This document shows, in pieces, positions 1-10,963 of a DNA stretch of 64,000 nt (positions are counted from its first letter, which is position 1; each line of letters starts with the position of its first letter). The position numbers were made by a program, and so were the translations under genes. Source of the DNA: Pseudomonadota bacterium (lineage in GTDB: Bacteria; Pseudomonadota; Gammaproteobacteria; Burkholderiales; Casimicrobiaceae); NCBI GenBank assembly GCA_018241785.1, contig JAFEDF010000236.1:1-64000 (forward strand). The letters are read 5' to 3'. The notes below the pieces were generated by a model that was not told the DNA's origin, searched no databases, and worked only from the letters and a program-made list of their open reading frames with translations.

Positions 1-366
1 ATCCGCGAGGCGGCGGCGTGAGCGCGTCGCTCGCGTACGTGCACGACGGCCGTGGCGCGACAGGGCGAGTGACTTGTGTGCCGCGCCGCGCTCGGAGTGC
101 GCCAACGCCGGCCTGCGGGTCCCGGCGCGACATCGCTCGGGGACAGCGGTACCCGTACGGTACGCCGGGGCTCGCTCGGTGCGCCACCCGCGACGGCCGT
201 CGCGCACACTCGCGCGTGCGACACACAAGCCACTCGCCCCGTCGCGCCACGGCGGCTGCGCACCACTCATGCGCGGCACGGTGCTCGCGTGCCGTCGCGA
301 ACCATGCGTGATCGCGTCGGTGGCGCACAATGAGCGCGCACGGCTGATGCGAGAGGAGCGAGCGCG
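1..366. other. GC-rich leader region, no gene recognised
   Basis: No convincing gene is visible. One frame reads six codons (IREAAA) and ends at a TGA at 19-21, which could be the tail of a gene lying to the left, but that is too short to identify. The longer open frames here are arginine/alanine-rich and look like chance reading of GC-rich DNA. The last 25 bases carry the nagZ ribosome binding site (GAGAGGAGCGA). Confidence 0.5.
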
Positions 367-1314
367 ATGAGTGCGCGAGGACCGCTGATGATCGGCGTCG
401 AGGGGCTCGCGCTGACCGCGGGCGACCGCGCGAGGCTCGCCGACCCGCGCGTCGGCGGCGTGATCCTGTTCAAGCGCAACTTCGCATCCTCGTCCCAGCT
501 TCGCGCGCTGACCGCCGCCATCCGGGCAATGCGCTCCGAGCTCGTCATCGCAGTCGACCACGAAGGCGGGCGCGTCCAGCGCTTCACCGGTAGCGGATTC
601 ACGCAGCTTCCGGCCATGCGCTCGCTCGGCGCGGTCTGGGATTCGGATCCCGATGCGGCGCGGCGCTCGGCGCGGCGCCATGGCGAGACGATCGGTCGCG
701 AGCTCGGCGCGCACGGCATCGATTTCAGCTTCACGCCGGTGCTCGACGTCGACTCAGGTCAAAGCACGGTGATCGGCGACCGCGCGTTCCACTCCGATCC
801 GGTAGTCGTCGCCGATCTCGCGGGCGAGCTCGTCCGCGGGCTCGCCGCAACGGGAACGGCGGCAGTCGGCAAGCACTTCCCGGGGCACGGGCACGTCGAC
901 GCCGATTCGCACGACTGCCTGCCCGTCGACCCGCGCCCGCTCGACGCGATCCTTCGCGATGACCTGGTCCCCTTTGCGGCGCTGATCGCACAGGGCATCG
1001 AGGCGATCATGCCGGCGCACGTCCAGTATGCGGCGGTAGACGCGCGCCCCGCGGGTTTCTCGCCGATCTGGATCGGCGAGGTGCTGCGCGGCAGGCTCGG
1101 CTTCGGCGGGCTCGTGTTCTCCGACGATCTCGAGATGGCGGGCGCGCATTCGGCGGGCGACATCGTCGCGCGGGCCGATGCGGCGATCGCCGCCGGCTGC
1201 GACGTCGCGCTGGTCTGCAACGGCTTCGACGCGATCGACGATCTGCTCGCGCGCTGGCAGCCGCCTGCGCAGCCGGAACTCGCGCGCCGCTACGCGCGCA
1301 TGTCGCGCGGCTGA
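367..1314 (+). CDS. nagZ: beta-N-acetylhexosaminidase NagZ
   Basis: Cytoplasmic glycoside hydrolase family 3 enzyme that removes N-acetylglucosamine from anhydro-muropeptides during peptidoglycan recycling. The 315-residue product has the NagZ motif KHFPGHGHVDADSH at about 169-182, which carries the mobile catalytic His loop, and the nucleophile Asp253 in FSDDLEMAGA. It is slightly shorter than the usual ~340 residues, mostly at the C-terminus. The ATG start follows a GAGAGGAGCGA ribosome binding site. The 3' end overlaps the convergent acyl-CoA ligase gene by about 25 bp. In related genomes nagZ often follows acpS; that gene is not visible here. Confidence 0.95.
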   Translation: MSARGPLMIGVEGLALTAGDRARLADPRVGGVILFKRNFASSSQLRALTAAIRAMRSELVIAVDHEGGRVQRFTGSGFTQLPAMRSLGAVWDSDPDAARRSARRHGETIGRELGAHGIDFSFTPVLDVDSGQSTVIGDRAFHSDPVVVADLAGELVRGLAATGTAAVGKHFPGHGHVDADSHDCLPVDPRPLDAILRDDLVPFAALIAQGIEAIMPAHVQYAAVDARPAGFSPIWIGEVLRGRLGFGGLVFSDDLEMAGAHSAGDIVARADAAIAAGCDVALVCNGFDAIDDLLARWQPPAQPELARRYARMSRG

Positions 1315-2978
1315 TCGGCCCGCGCGTCCGCCGCCTCTTCCGCCGTGCGGGTGGAGGCCGGCCAGCGGTGGTCGCGAAAGCGCTCCCGCAGCGTGCGTTT
1401 CGAAAGCTTGCCCGTGGCGGTGTGGGGAAGCTCGTCGACGAACACGACGTCGTCCGGAATCCACCAGCGCGCCGTGCGCCCGTCGAACCACGCAAGCAGG
1501 GCATTGCGGTCGAGCGTCGAGCCGGCTTTGCGGACTGCGATCAGCAGCGGTCGCTCGTCCCATTTCGGATGCGGCAGACCGATCACCGCGGCTTCTGTCA
1601 CCTCGGGGTGCGAGAACGCGATGTTCTCGAGCTCGATCGAGCTGATCCACTCACCGCCCGACTTGATGACATCCTTCGAGCGGTCGGTGATCTGCAGGTA
1701 CTGGTCGGGATCGACGGTGCCGACGTCACCGGTCGGGAACCATCCGCCGGAAGCGAGCACGTCGCCCCCCTCGCCGCGGAAATAGCCGGTCGCGACCCAC
1801 GAGCCGCGCACCAGCACGTTGCCCGGCCTCGTGCCGTCGTGCGGCAACTCGCGTCCGTCGGCATCGACGATCTTCATCTCGACGCCGAACAGCGGGCGAC
1901 CCTGCTTCTCGCGGATGGCGGTCCTGTCGACCTCGGCGACCTTCGCGTGCTTGCGCTTGAGCACCCCGGCCGTCGCGATCGGGCTGGTCTCGGTCATGCC
2001 CCAGCCATGCTTCACGTCGACACCGAAGTCCTCGCGCAGCGTTCGCATCATCGCCGGCGGGCACGCCGAGCCGCCGATGATCGTCTCGCGGAACGTCGAG
2101 AAACGAAGCCCGTTCGCTTTCAGGTAGTCGATCATGCCGAGCCAGACCGTCGGCACCCCCGCCGAGTGGGTGACGCCTTCGTCCTCGAACAGCGCGTAGA
2201 GGCTCTTGCCGTCGAGCGCCGCGCCGGGGAGCACGAGCTTCGCTCCGACGAGCGGCGCCGCATACGGCAGGCCCCAGGCGTTGACGTGGAACATCGGCAC
2301 GATCGGCAGCACGACGCTCTGCGCGCCGAGGTTGAGGACGTCGGGCAGGCATGTCGTGAGCGCGTGCAGGACCGTCGAGCGGTGGCTGTAGAGGACGCCT
2401 CTCGGATTGCCGGTGGTGCCCGACGTGTAGCAGAGCGCGCAGGCGCTCGTCTCGTCGAGATCGGGCCATTCGTAGTCGTCGTCCTCCGCGGCGAGAAGAT
2501 CCTCGTAACAGACGAGGTTCGGCAGCGTCGCCGCGGGGCGGTGCGCGGCATCGGTCATCGCCACCCAGGCGGCGACGCCGGGGCACCGCGGAGCGAGCTT
2601 CTCGACGAGGGTGGTGAAGCTGAGGTCGAAGAACACCAGCTGGTCGTCGGCATGGTTGACGATGTAGGCGAGCTGGTCGGCGAAGAGCCTCGGGTTGATC
2701 GTGTGCACGACGGCACCGATTCCCGAGACGCTGTAGTAGAGCTCGAAGTGGCGGTAGCCGTTCCACGCCAGCGTTCCGATGCGCTCGCCGCGGCCGACCT
2801 TGCGGCGCAGGAGCGCGCGCGCGAGCCTGCGCGCGCGCCGGTGAGCCTCGCGGTAGGTGTAACGGTGGATCGGGCCTTCGATCGTGCGCGACACGACTTC
2901 GGTGTCGCCGTGGCAGCGATCGGCGTGGCGGATGAGTTCCGGAACCGACAGCGGAATCCTCATCATCAGGCCATCCAT
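1290..2978 (-). CDS. long-chain acyl-CoA ligase (AMP-forming)
   Basis: ANL-superfamily ligase of about 562 residues that would activate a fatty or related carboxylic acid to its CoA thioester. It carries the P-loop-like AMP motif [11 protein letters not shown] at about 184-194, GWGMTETSP, the hinge region around YFRGEGG/TGDVG, and the C-terminal ATGKLSKR motif with the catalytic lysine. An upstream in-frame start would add 76 residues of arginine/serine-rich sequence overlapping the IclR gene. The ATG at 2978 is preferred because GGGAGAA lies just before it and the family N-terminus begins there. The IclR regulator ends 10 bp upstream on the same strand, so the two are probably co-transcribed. 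Substrate not determinable. Confidence 0.88.
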   Translation of the reverse strand: MDGLMMRIPLSVPELIRHADRCHGDTEVVSRTIEGPIHRYTYREAHRRARRLARALLRRKVGRGERIGTLAWNGYRHFELYYSVSGIGAVVHTINPRLFADQLAYIVNHADDQLVFFDLSFTTLVEKLAPRCPGVAAWVAMTDAAHRPAATLPNLVCYEDLLAAEDDDYEWPDLDETSACALCYTSGTTGNPRGVLYSHRSTVLHALTTCLPDVLNLGAQSVVLPIVPMFHVNAWGLPYAAPLVGAKLVLPGAALDGKSLYALFEDEGVTHSAGVPTVWLGMIDYLKANGLRFSTFRETIIGGSACPPAMMRTLREDFGVDVKHGWGMTETSPIATAGVLKRKHAKVAEVDRTAIREKQGRPLFGVEMKIVDADGRELPHDGTRPGNVLVRGSWVATGYFRGEGGDVLASGGWFPTGDVGTVDPDQYLQITDRSKDVIKSGGEWISSIELENIAFSHPEVTEAAVIGLPHPKWDERPLLIAVRKAGSTLDRNALLAWFDGRTARWWIPDDVVFVDELPHTATGKLSKRTLRERFRDHRWPASTRTAEEAADARADQPRDMRA

Positions 2979-2988
2979 GCGTTCTCCC

Positions 2989-3855
2989 TCAATGTGGATG
3001 CGGCCATTGCCCACCGAGCCTTCGCGTGATCTCCTCGGCGGTGTGCGACACGAGCGGCCCGAGCTGCCGGATGCGTTCGTCCGAGAGACGTGAGAGTGGA
3101 CCGGCGACCGAGATCGCGCCGAGCGGCTCGGCATGCTCGTCGTAGAACGGAGCGGCGACGCAGCGCGTTCCCGGAAGGTGCTCCTCGTCGTCGAACGACC
3201 ATCCACGCTGGCGGATCACGCGGATGCTCGCCCACATCGTCTCGGGCGAGGTGATCGTGTTCTCGGTGATCCGCGGCAGCCCGCGGATCTTCAGCATCGC
3301 GTCGATCCGGTCGTCGGGGAGCGACGCGAAGATCGCCTTGCCGACGCCCGAGGCGTGCAGCGGCACGCGACTGCCGAGCTTGACGATCGTGCGCATCGTC
3401 TCGCGGCATTGCACCTGGTCGATGAATACCGCCTCGGTGCCGTCGAGGATGGCGAGGTTGGTGGTCTCGCCCGCCTGCTCCATCAGCCGCCGCATGAACG
3501 CATGGCTCTGGGCGACGAAATCGCGGTTGGCGAGAAAGCTCGAGCCGACGGTGAAGGCTTCGATGCCGACGTACCAGAGCCCGAGGTCGCCGGCCTGGAA
3601 CACGTAGCCCGTCTTCTCGAGCGTCGACAGCAGGCGGTGGGTCGTCGACGGAGGAAGCTGCACCCGGTGCGCGATGTCGGTCAACGTGAGCCCGCCTTCG
3701 GTGCGCGCGAGGCACTGCAGGATGGCGAGGCCGCGGGTGAGGCTTTGCACCTGCGCGGTTGCGGCACCCGGGTGCGCCGGCGTGCGGCCGCGCCTGGCTG
3801 CGGTGGGTCGGACGAGGGGGGTCACGGACGGCGTCGTGAGGAAAGGCGTGATCAA
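2989..3855 (-). CDS. IclR-family transcriptional regulator
   Basis: Helix-turn-helix regulator with an IclR effector-binding domain. The N-terminal winged helix reads [14 protein letters not shown] then [22 protein letters not shown]. The C-terminal effector domain contains the typical [14 protein letters not shown] stretch and a late GAISVAGP strand. The start is uncertain: there is no ATG in a suitable place. I chose TTG at 3855, preceded by GGGTG; GTG at 3825 would give a protein ten residues shorter, and the frame stays open upstream to 4020. It lies directly upstream of the acyl-CoA ligase and is a likely controller of it, perhaps responding to a related acid. That role is inferred from position only. 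Confidence 0.85.
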   Translation of the reverse strand: MITPFLTTPSVTPLVRPTAARRGRTPAHPGAATAQVQSLTRGLAILQCLARTEGGLTLTDIAHRVQLPPSTTHRLLSTLEKTGYVFQAGDLGLWYVGIEAFTVGSSFLANRDFVAQSHAFMRRLMEQAGETTNLAILDGTEAVFIDQVQCRETMRTIVKLGSRVPLHASGVGKAIFASLPDDRIDAMLKIRGLPRITENTITSPETMWASIRVIRQRGWSFDDEEHLPGTRCVAAPFYDEHAEPLGAISVAGPLSRLSDERIRQLGPLVSHTAEEITRRLGGQWPHPH

Positions 3856-3986
3856 ACCACACCCATCGCGCGGCGCCAAGAGCGGGCCAGGAGCCGGCCA
3901 GGAGCGCGCAAGAGGGATCGGCGGCCGCAGCGCTCTGCTATCGTTCGGCGAAGGCCGGTCGCACCGGCTGCCACTCGATCGCGCCG

Positions 3987-5525
3987 ATGAACGCACCGCC
4001 CGAAGAACACTCGCCTGCACCGCCGCGTCGCCTGCGGGTCATCGCCTGCCGCGACACGCTGGCCGTTCCCGGTTCCGGTTCCGACGCGACCGAACCCGTT
4101 GTGCGCACGCTGCGCGAAGTCGGCGCGCATGCGATCGGAGATCCTGCCGGCCGGCGCCTGGAGGTCGTAATGCCGCCTGCGGATGGAGACGGCCTTGGCG
4201 ACCTCGCTGGGGCGGCGGAGGCCGCCGACGCGATCGCGGTCGTCGTCGATGCGAGCAGGGGGCTCGATGCCGACGTGCTCCGGTGCCTCTCGGTTGCCGG
4301 CCTTCTCGGCGCGTCCCGGACGGCGCTCGTCGTGTGCGGCCTCGAAGCGGCCGGCGATCCGCGCGAGCGGTTCGACGCCATCGTCGCCGGGACCCGGGCA
4401 TTCGCCGCAGCGATCGGCGCTCAGGCCGCCGAGTGCATTGCGGCAGCAGCGCGCAGGAGTGACATCGCCGAAGCGAGGAGCGGCACCCTTGAGTGGTACA
4501 CCGGTCCGACCCTTCTCGAGTGGCTCGATCGCGCAGGCGCGCCGGATCGACAGGATGCTCGCGCATCCGATCGCGGCAGGCCGGCGGAAGTGGCCGACCA
4601 GTTCGAAGTCGCGGTCGCCTGGGTCGCGAAGGATCCGCTGCTGCCGGGGCGGCGCTACCGCATCCGCATCGGTCCCGAGACGGTCGGCGCGACGTTCGCC
4701 CATCTCAAGTACGCCGTCGATCCCGGAACGCTCGACCATCTCGCCGCGCGCACGCTGGGCGAGGGGACGATCGGCGTCGGTACGCTGCTGTTCGACACGC
4801 CGATTGCGTTCGAAGCGAGCGGCCGCGCAGACGGCGACGTCAAGGGTGAGGCCGGCGCAACCTTCATCGTCGTCGATCGCGCCGGGACCGCGACGCTCGG
4901 CGTGGGGCGCATCCGCTTTGCGCTGCGCCGCTCGCACAACCTCGCATGGCAGGCGACCGACGTCGATCGCGCGGCGCGCGTCGCGCTGCACGGTCACCGG
5001 CCCTGTGTCGTCTGGTTCACCGGGCTCTCCGGCGCCGGGAAATCGACGATCGCCAACCTGGTCGAGAAGGCGCTGCATGCCCGCGGCTGCCATACCTATC
5101 TTCTCGACGGCGACAACGTCCGGCACGGCCTCAACCGCGATCTCGGCTTCACCGACGCCGACCGCGTCGAGAACGTCCGCCGCGTCGCCGAGGTCGCGCG
5201 ATTGATGGCGGACGCCGGCCTCGTCGTGCTGGTGTCGTTCATCTCGCCGTTTCGCGCCGAGCGGCGCATGGCGCGTGCGCTGGTCGATGCCGGGGAATTC
5301 TGCGAAGTGTTCGTCGACGTGCCGCTCGAGGTTGCCGAGGCGCGTGACGTCAAGGGTCTCTACGCGAAGGCGCGGCGCGGCGACCTGCCGCATTTCACCG
5401 GAATCGACTCACCCTACGAGCCGCCCGAGCGTCCCGACGTGCGCATCGACAGTGCGGCGGTCGACCCCGGGCACGCGGCGCAGCAGGTCGTTGCGTGGCT
5501 GCGCGATGCGGGCGTGTTCGGCTGA
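3987..5525 (+). CDS. cysC: APS kinase (CysC) fused to a degenerate CysN-like N-terminal region
   Basis: 512 residues. The C-terminal third is a complete adenylylsulfate kinase: P-loop GLSGAGKST at about 346, [24 protein letters not shown] and KGLYAKAR. It would make PAPS from APS. The N-terminal ~200 residues align by pattern with the CysN GTPase domain ([12 protein letters not shown] near its end), followed by the CysN third-domain pattern ([14 protein letters not shown]). The GTP-binding motifs are gone: there is no GxxxxGKS/T at the N-terminus, the DTPGH position reads MPPADGD, and the NKxD position reads CGLE. The second CysN beta-barrel also appears to be missing. So it looks like a CysN-CysC bifunctional enzyme whose GTPase half has decayed or been reused. 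No cysD is adjacent. The upstream region is shared with the divergent IclR gene. Confidence 0.88.
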   Translation: MNAPPEEHSPAPPRRLRVIACRDTLAVPGSGSDATEPVVRTLREVGAHAIGDPAGRRLEVVMPPADGDGLGDLAGAAEAADAIAVVVDASRGLDADVLRCLSVAGLLGASRTALVVCGLEAAGDPRERFDAIVAGTRAFAAAIGAQAAECIAAAARRSDIAEARSGTLEWYTGPTLLEWLDRAGAPDRQDARASDRGRPAEVADQFEVAVAWVAKDPLLPGRRYRIRIGPETVGATFAHLKYAVDPGTLDHLAARTLGEGTIGVGTLLFDTPIAFEASGRADGDVKGEAGATFIVVDRAGTATLGVGRIRFALRRSHNLAWQATDVDRAARVALHGHRPCVVWFTGLSGAGKSTIANLVEKALHARGCHTYLLDGDNVRHGLNRDLGFTDADRVENVRRVAEVARLMADAGLVVLVSFISPFRAERRMARALVDAGEFCEVFVDVPLEVAEARDVKGLYAKARRGDLPHFTGIDSPYEPPERPDVRIDSAAVDPGHAAQQVVAWLRDAGVFG

Positions 5526-5527
5526 CG

Positions 5528-6379
5528 TCAGAGCTTGAGCGCGGCGATGCCCGCCACGACGCTCGCCGCACCGGCGAGACGCATCACGCCGAAGCCCTCG
5601 CGCAGCCAGATCGCTCCGATCAGCGCGGCGAACAGCACCGACGTCTCGCGCAAGGCCGCCACGGCGGCGACCGGAGCGCGCGTCATCGCCCACAGCACGA
5701 TCGCGTAGGCGCCGAGGCTGCACGCGCCGCCGAGGACGTTGCGCCGCCAGTTGCGGCGCAGGTAGCCGCCTGCGGGCGCGCCGCGTCGCCAGGCGACCCA
5801 GGCGAGGAACGGCAGTCCCTCGAGGGCGATCAGCCACGCCACGTAGGCGAGCGCGTTGCCCGAGACGCGTGCGCCGCTGCCGTCGACCAGCGTGTAGGTC
5901 GCGATGATCGCGGCGTTGGCGAACGCCCAGCCCGCGGCCGCGCGCGAATGTCCATGGCGGCGGACGAAGGCGATGCTGACGATGCCCGAAGAGATCAGCA
6001 CGATTCCCGCGACGACGTGCCACGACGGCAACTCGCGCAGGAACACGACGCCGAGCAGCGTGACGATCAGCGGCGCCGTCCCGCGCATCAGCGGGTACGC
6101 GAACGACAGGTCGCCGGTCCGGTAGGCATGGCTGAGCGCGATGTAGTAGCCGAAGTGGATGCACATCGACCCGCCGATGAATTTCCACGCGAGCGGATCG
6201 GGAAGCGGCAACCACGGCAGCGCGACGAGCCCCCACGCCGAGGATGCCGCGACGACACCCGCGGTGTCGAGCATCGGGTCGCCTCCCGGCGCCGCCTTCA
6301 GGAGCGCGTTCCAGCCGGCGTGCAGAAGCCCCGCGCCGAGGACGGCGAGGGTGATGGGAAGCGTCAGCCCGTCGATCAA
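5528..6379 (-). CDS. EamA/DMT-family permease
   Basis: Integral membrane protein with about ten predicted transmembrane segments arranged as two EamA repeats. Visible helices include LPITLAVLGAGLLHAG, GTAPLIVTLLGVVFL, VVAGIVLISSGIVSIAFV and LAGAASVVAGIAAL. These are drug/metabolite-type exporters or small-molecule permeases; the substrate cannot be read from sequence. The start is uncertain: TTG at 6379 sits just before the first helix, while GTG at 6490 would overlap the upstream Na/Pi transporter gene by about 50 bp and add an arginine-rich tail. It is the last gene of the leftward phosphonate operon, so a role in exporting a pathway product or alanine is possible but unproven. It ends 2 bp from the convergent cysC-fusion gene. 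Confidence 0.82.
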   Translation of the reverse strand: MIDGLTLPITLAVLGAGLLHAGWNALLKAAPGGDPMLDTAGVVAASSAWGLVALPWLPLPDPLAWKFIGGSMCIHFGYYIALSHAYRTGDLSFAYPLMRGTAPLIVTLLGVVFLRELPSWHVVAGIVLISSGIVSIAFVRRHGHSRAAAGWAFANAAIIATYTLVDGSGARVSGNALAYVAWLIALEGLPFLAWVAWRRGAPAGGYLRRNWRRNVLGGACSLGAYAIVLWAMTRAPVAAVAALRETSVLFAALIGAIWLREGFGVMRLAGAASVVAGIAALKL

Positions 6380-6437
6380 GGGTATGGCGATGCCGCGCGC
6401 ATCGGGAAGCGTCGTGCGGGGCGCCCGTTGACGCCGC

Positions 6438-8162
6438 TCACGCCGCGTGCGGCTTGCCCTTCTGCCAGCCGGCCTTGCCGGCTTCGTCACCGGGCGCGGA
6501 TGCCGGCGCCGGCGTCTGCGCGTCGTAAGGCTTCAGGCGCGTGTGGGCGAGCACGCCCGCTTCCTCGAGGATCGGATAGGCGATCGAGCAGATGTGCGAG
6601 TTGATGCGCCGCATGTCCGAGATGAGGTCGAGGTGCAGCGACGACGTCTCGATGCTGTCGATCGTGTTGCCTGCGAGCCGCGCGAGGTGCGAATTCGCGT
6701 AGGCGCGCTCGAGATCGCGGAACAGGACCTTCTGCGCGAGCAGTTCCTGCGCGTTCTTGAGGTCGCCGTTGAGGAAGACCGACAGGCCGAGGCGAAGGTT
6801 GGAGAGGAGCCGAGCGTGCAGGTCGCAGATCTCGGCCATCCCGGCCTCCGAGAAATTGCGCCCCTTGTCGATCTTCTTGTCCTCGAGATCGGTGATGATG
6901 CGCTCGACGATGTCGCCGATCTGTTCCATGTTGATCGTGAACGACACGATATCGGCCCAGCGTCGGCCTTCGACCTTGTCGAGGGCCTCGCGCGGGATCT
7001 GCGTCAGGTAGAGCTTGACCGCCGTGTAGAGCTTGTCGATGACGTCGTCGGTCTTGCGAAGACGCTCGGCGAGGATGCGGTCGTTGGTGGTGAGCACGGT
7101 CAGCATGCCGGCGAGCATCTGCTCGACGACGTCGCCGATGCGCAGCGCCTCGCGCGCGGCGCAGCCGATCGCGAGGCTCGGCGTGTCGAGCGCCGACGGA
7201 TCGAGGTGACGCGGCTTCGCCGGATCCTCGGACTCCGGCCGCGCGGGAAGCAGCCGCTCGGCAACTTCGGCGATCGGCTTCGTCCAGAACAGCAGCAGCG
7301 CCGCGAGCGCGACGTTGAAGGCGAGGTGGAACAGGACGATCTCGCGCGCCGGGTCGATGCCGAGCCCGGAGACCCAGCGATCGAGGTGGCCGATGAGCGG
7401 CACGCAGATCACGCAGCCGATCAGGCGGAACAGGAAGTTGCCGAGCGTGACGCGCCGCGCCTCGGGTGCCGAACGCATCGTCGACAGCATCCCGAGCACA
7501 CCGCTCCCCAGGTTGGCGCCGAGGACGAGGCCGAAGGTCACCGGCAGGGCGAGCACGTGCGACGCGGCGAGCGTCGCGAACAGCAGCACCGCGGCGAGGC
7601 TCGAATAGCAGAGGACGGTGAAGAGCGCCGCGACGAGCATGTCGAGGAGCACGTCGCCGGTGAGCGAGGCGAAGATCACCTTCACTCCGGCTGCCTCGAC
7701 GACCGGGCGCGCAGCGGCGCTGATCCACTGCAGCGCGAACATGATGAGGCCGAGGCCGATCAGGATGCGCCCGAAGCGCCCGGCGCGGCTCGCCTCGCGC
7801 GACAGATACAGCACGATGCCGGTGAAGATCAGCAGCGGTGCGAGCCACGACAGGTCGAACGACAGGAGCACCGTGACGACTGCGGTGCCGACGTCGGCCC
7901 CCAGCATGACGGCGAGCGCAGGGGCCGTCCCGATCAGTCCCTGCCCGGTGAACGCGGCGACGATCAGCGCGGCAGCGGTGCTGCTCTGGATGAGCGCGGT
8001 GACCCCGACTCCCGCGAAGAACGCCGAGAAGCGGTTCGACACGCTGCGCCTCAGCACACGGCGCAGGTTTCCGCCGTACAGGCGCAGGATCCCCGTGCGA
8101 ACGATATGCGTGCCCCAGACGAGGAGCGAGACGCCTGCGAGCAGGTTCAGCAGCGTTTGCAC
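6438..8162 (-). CDS. Na/Pi cotransporter family protein with C-terminal PhoU domain
   Basis: 574 residues. The N-terminal half has two inverted Na/Pi-cotransport repeats with the signature QSSTAA (about 59-64) and a second region with CYSSLAAVLLF, embedded in about eight to nine membrane segments. The C-terminal ~230 residues form a helical PhoU-like domain (EQIGDIVERIITDLEDKK region). The family (NptA/YjbB-like) moves phosphate with sodium; the E. coli relative YjbB promotes phosphate export. The GTG start lies 5 bp after the phnY stop, so translation is probably coupled. Sitting directly downstream of phosphonoacetate hydrolase, it may export phosphate released from phosphonate carbon use. 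Direction of transport is inference. Confidence 0.9.
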   Translation of the reverse strand: MQTLLNLLAGVSLLVWGTHIVRTGILRLYGGNLRRVLRRSVSNRFSAFFAGVGVTALIQSSTAAALIVAAFTGQGLIGTAPALAVMLGADVGTAVVTVLLSFDLSWLAPLLIFTGIVLYLSREASRAGRFGRILIGLGLIMFALQWISAAARPVVEAAGVKVIFASLTGDVLLDMLVAALFTVLCYSSLAAVLLFATLAASHVLALPVTFGLVLGANLGSGVLGMLSTMRSAPEARRVTLGNFLFRLIGCVICVPLIGHLDRWVSGLGIDPAREIVLFHLAFNVALAALLLFWTKPIAEVAERLLPARPESEDPAKPRHLDPSALDTPSLAIGCAAREALRIGDVVEQMLAGMLTVLTTNDRILAERLRKTDDVIDKLYTAVKLYLTQIPREALDKVEGRRWADIVSFTINMEQIGDIVERIITDLEDKKIDKGRNFSEAGMAEICDLHARLLSNLRLGLSVFLNGDLKNAQELLAQKVLFRDLERAYANSHLARLAGNTIDSIETSSLHLDLISDMRRINSHICSIAYPILEEAGVLAHTRLKPYDAQTPAPASAPGDEAGKAGWQKGKPHAA

Positions 8163-8166
8163 CGAG

Positions 8167-9618
8167 CTACCAGGGCAGCGAATACGTCTTGACGTTGGTG
8201 AAGCTCTTCATCGCTTCCTGGACACCCTCCTTGTAGCCGAGCCCCGAGTCCTTGATGCCACCGAACGGCGTCAGCTCGAGCCGGTAGCCGGGCACCTCGC
8301 GGATGTTGACGGTGCCGACATTGAGCTCGCGCACGAAGCGCGTGATGTAATCGAGCCGGTTCGTGCAGACCGACGACGACAGCCCGTAAGCGGTCGAATT
8401 GGAGACGCGGATCGCGTCGTCGATGTCGCGGAAGCGGATCACCGGCGACACCGGGCCGAAGGTCTCGGTGCGGACGACGTCCATGTCCGGCGTGACGCGG
8501 TCGAGCACCGTCGGCGAGTACAGCGCACCCTCGCGCTCGTTGCCGACGAGGAGCCGCGCGCCGCGCGCGAGCGCGTCGTTGACCTTGGCCTCGAAGCCGG
8601 CCGCCGCGCGCGAGTCGATGACGGTGCCCATCTCGACGTCGGGGTCGGTCGGGTCCCCCCACGTCCACGCGCGGGTGCGTGCGACCAGCCGCTCGATGAA
8701 TGCGTCCGCTACCTTGTCGTGGACGAGGATGCGCTTCACCGCCGTGCAGCGCTGCCCGGAGTTCTTGTACGAGCCGGTGGCGGCGAGGAGCGCCGCCTCG
8801 TCGAGGTCGGCATCCTCCATCACGATGATCGGATCGTTGCCGCCGAGTTCGAGGACCTGCCGCTTGTAGACCGCCTTTGCCGCAATGTACTTGCCGACCG
8901 CGACGCCGCCCGTGAACGACACGAGATCGACAGCGTCGTGCGTCAGCATCACGTCGGCGACCTCGCGCGGCTCGCCGGTGATGACCGAGAACATCGGCGG
9001 CGGCAGCCCGGCCTCGTACAGGATGTCGGCGAGAACGAGCGCGGAGAGCGGCGTCTTCTCGGTCGGCTTCAGGACCATCCTGTTGTTGGTCGCAACCGAA
9101 GGCGCGACCTTGTGCGCGACCTGGTTCAGCGGATGGTTGAACGGCGTGATCGCGGCGATGACTCCGAGCAGCGGCTCGCGCAGCGTGTACACCTTGCGCG
9201 ACTTGCCGTGCGGAGTGAGGTCGCACGAGAACACCTGTCCGTCGTCGGCAAGCGCTGCGTTGCCCGCGAACACGAACACGTCGCAGGCGCGGCCGACCTC
9301 GTAGCGCGAATCCTTGAGGCAGATGCCGCATTCCGCGGTGATGAGCGCTGCGAGCTCGTCGGTCCTGCTGCGGATGATCTCCGCGGTTCGCTGGCAGATC
9401 GCGTAGCGGTCGTAGCGCGTGAGCGTGGGCCGGTATGCCTTCGCGGCATCGAGCGCGCGGCGTACGTCGTCGACGGTGGCCCGCGGGACCGTACCGACGA
9501 GCGCTCCGCTCCATGGGTTGCGCACTTCGAGATGCTGCACGCCGCCGACGCGCTCGCCGGCGATGCGCATCGACTCGTGGCGGGGCGGGGGGCTTTGGGG
9601 AGGAAGGCGGTCGTTCAT
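8167..9618 (-). CDS. phnY: phosphonoacetaldehyde dehydrogenase PhnY
   Basis: NAD(P)-dependent aldehyde dehydrogenase of 483 residues, expected to oxidise phosphonoacetaldehyde to phosphonoacetate. It has ITPFNHPLNQV, the cofactor region SFTGGVAVGK, ELGGNDP with the catalytic Glu, and catalytic Cys291 in SGQRCTAVKR. Assignment as PhnY rather than a generic ALDH rests on the family resemblance (GICLKDSRYEVGRACDVF, KDSGLGYKEGVQEAM) and on the neighbours: phnA upstream, phnW and the AEP importer on the other arm. The ATG at 9618 is used; the frame stays open far upstream, but that part overlaps phnA and is a shadow. Confidence 0.92.
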   Translation of the reverse strand: MNDRLPPQSPPPRHESMRIAGERVGGVQHLEVRNPWSGALVGTVPRATVDDVRRALDAAKAYRPTLTRYDRYAICQRTAEIIRSRTDELAALITAECGICLKDSRYEVGRACDVFVFAGNAALADDGQVFSCDLTPHGKSRKVYTLREPLLGVIAAITPFNHPLNQVAHKVAPSVATNNRMVLKPTEKTPLSALVLADILYEAGLPPPMFSVITGEPREVADVMLTHDAVDLVSFTGGVAVGKYIAAKAVYKRQVLELGGNDPIIVMEDADLDEAALLAATGSYKNSGQRCTAVKRILVHDKVADAFIERLVARTRAWTWGDPTDPDVEMGTVIDSRAAAGFEAKVNDALARGARLLVGNEREGALYSPTVLDRVTPDMDVVRTETFGPVSPVIRFRDIDDAIRVSNSTAYGLSSSVCTNRLDYITRFVRELNVGTVNIREVPGYRLELTPFGGIKDSGLGYKEGVQEAMKSFTNVKTYSLPW

Positions 9619-9635
9619 GATCGAAGGGGTCCGTG

Positions 9636-10907
<1,272 letters not shown>

Positions 10908-10963
10908 TCATCGTTCGGGGGGTCGTCGTCGTTCAGCGGCTCCGGGCGTTCGGCTCCGGCCAT

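Noticed and set aside
1-366. Small plus-strand frames near the left edge (18-370)
   Set aside because: They overlap one another in different frames, are Arg/Ala/His-rich and have no ribosome binding site or family resemblance.
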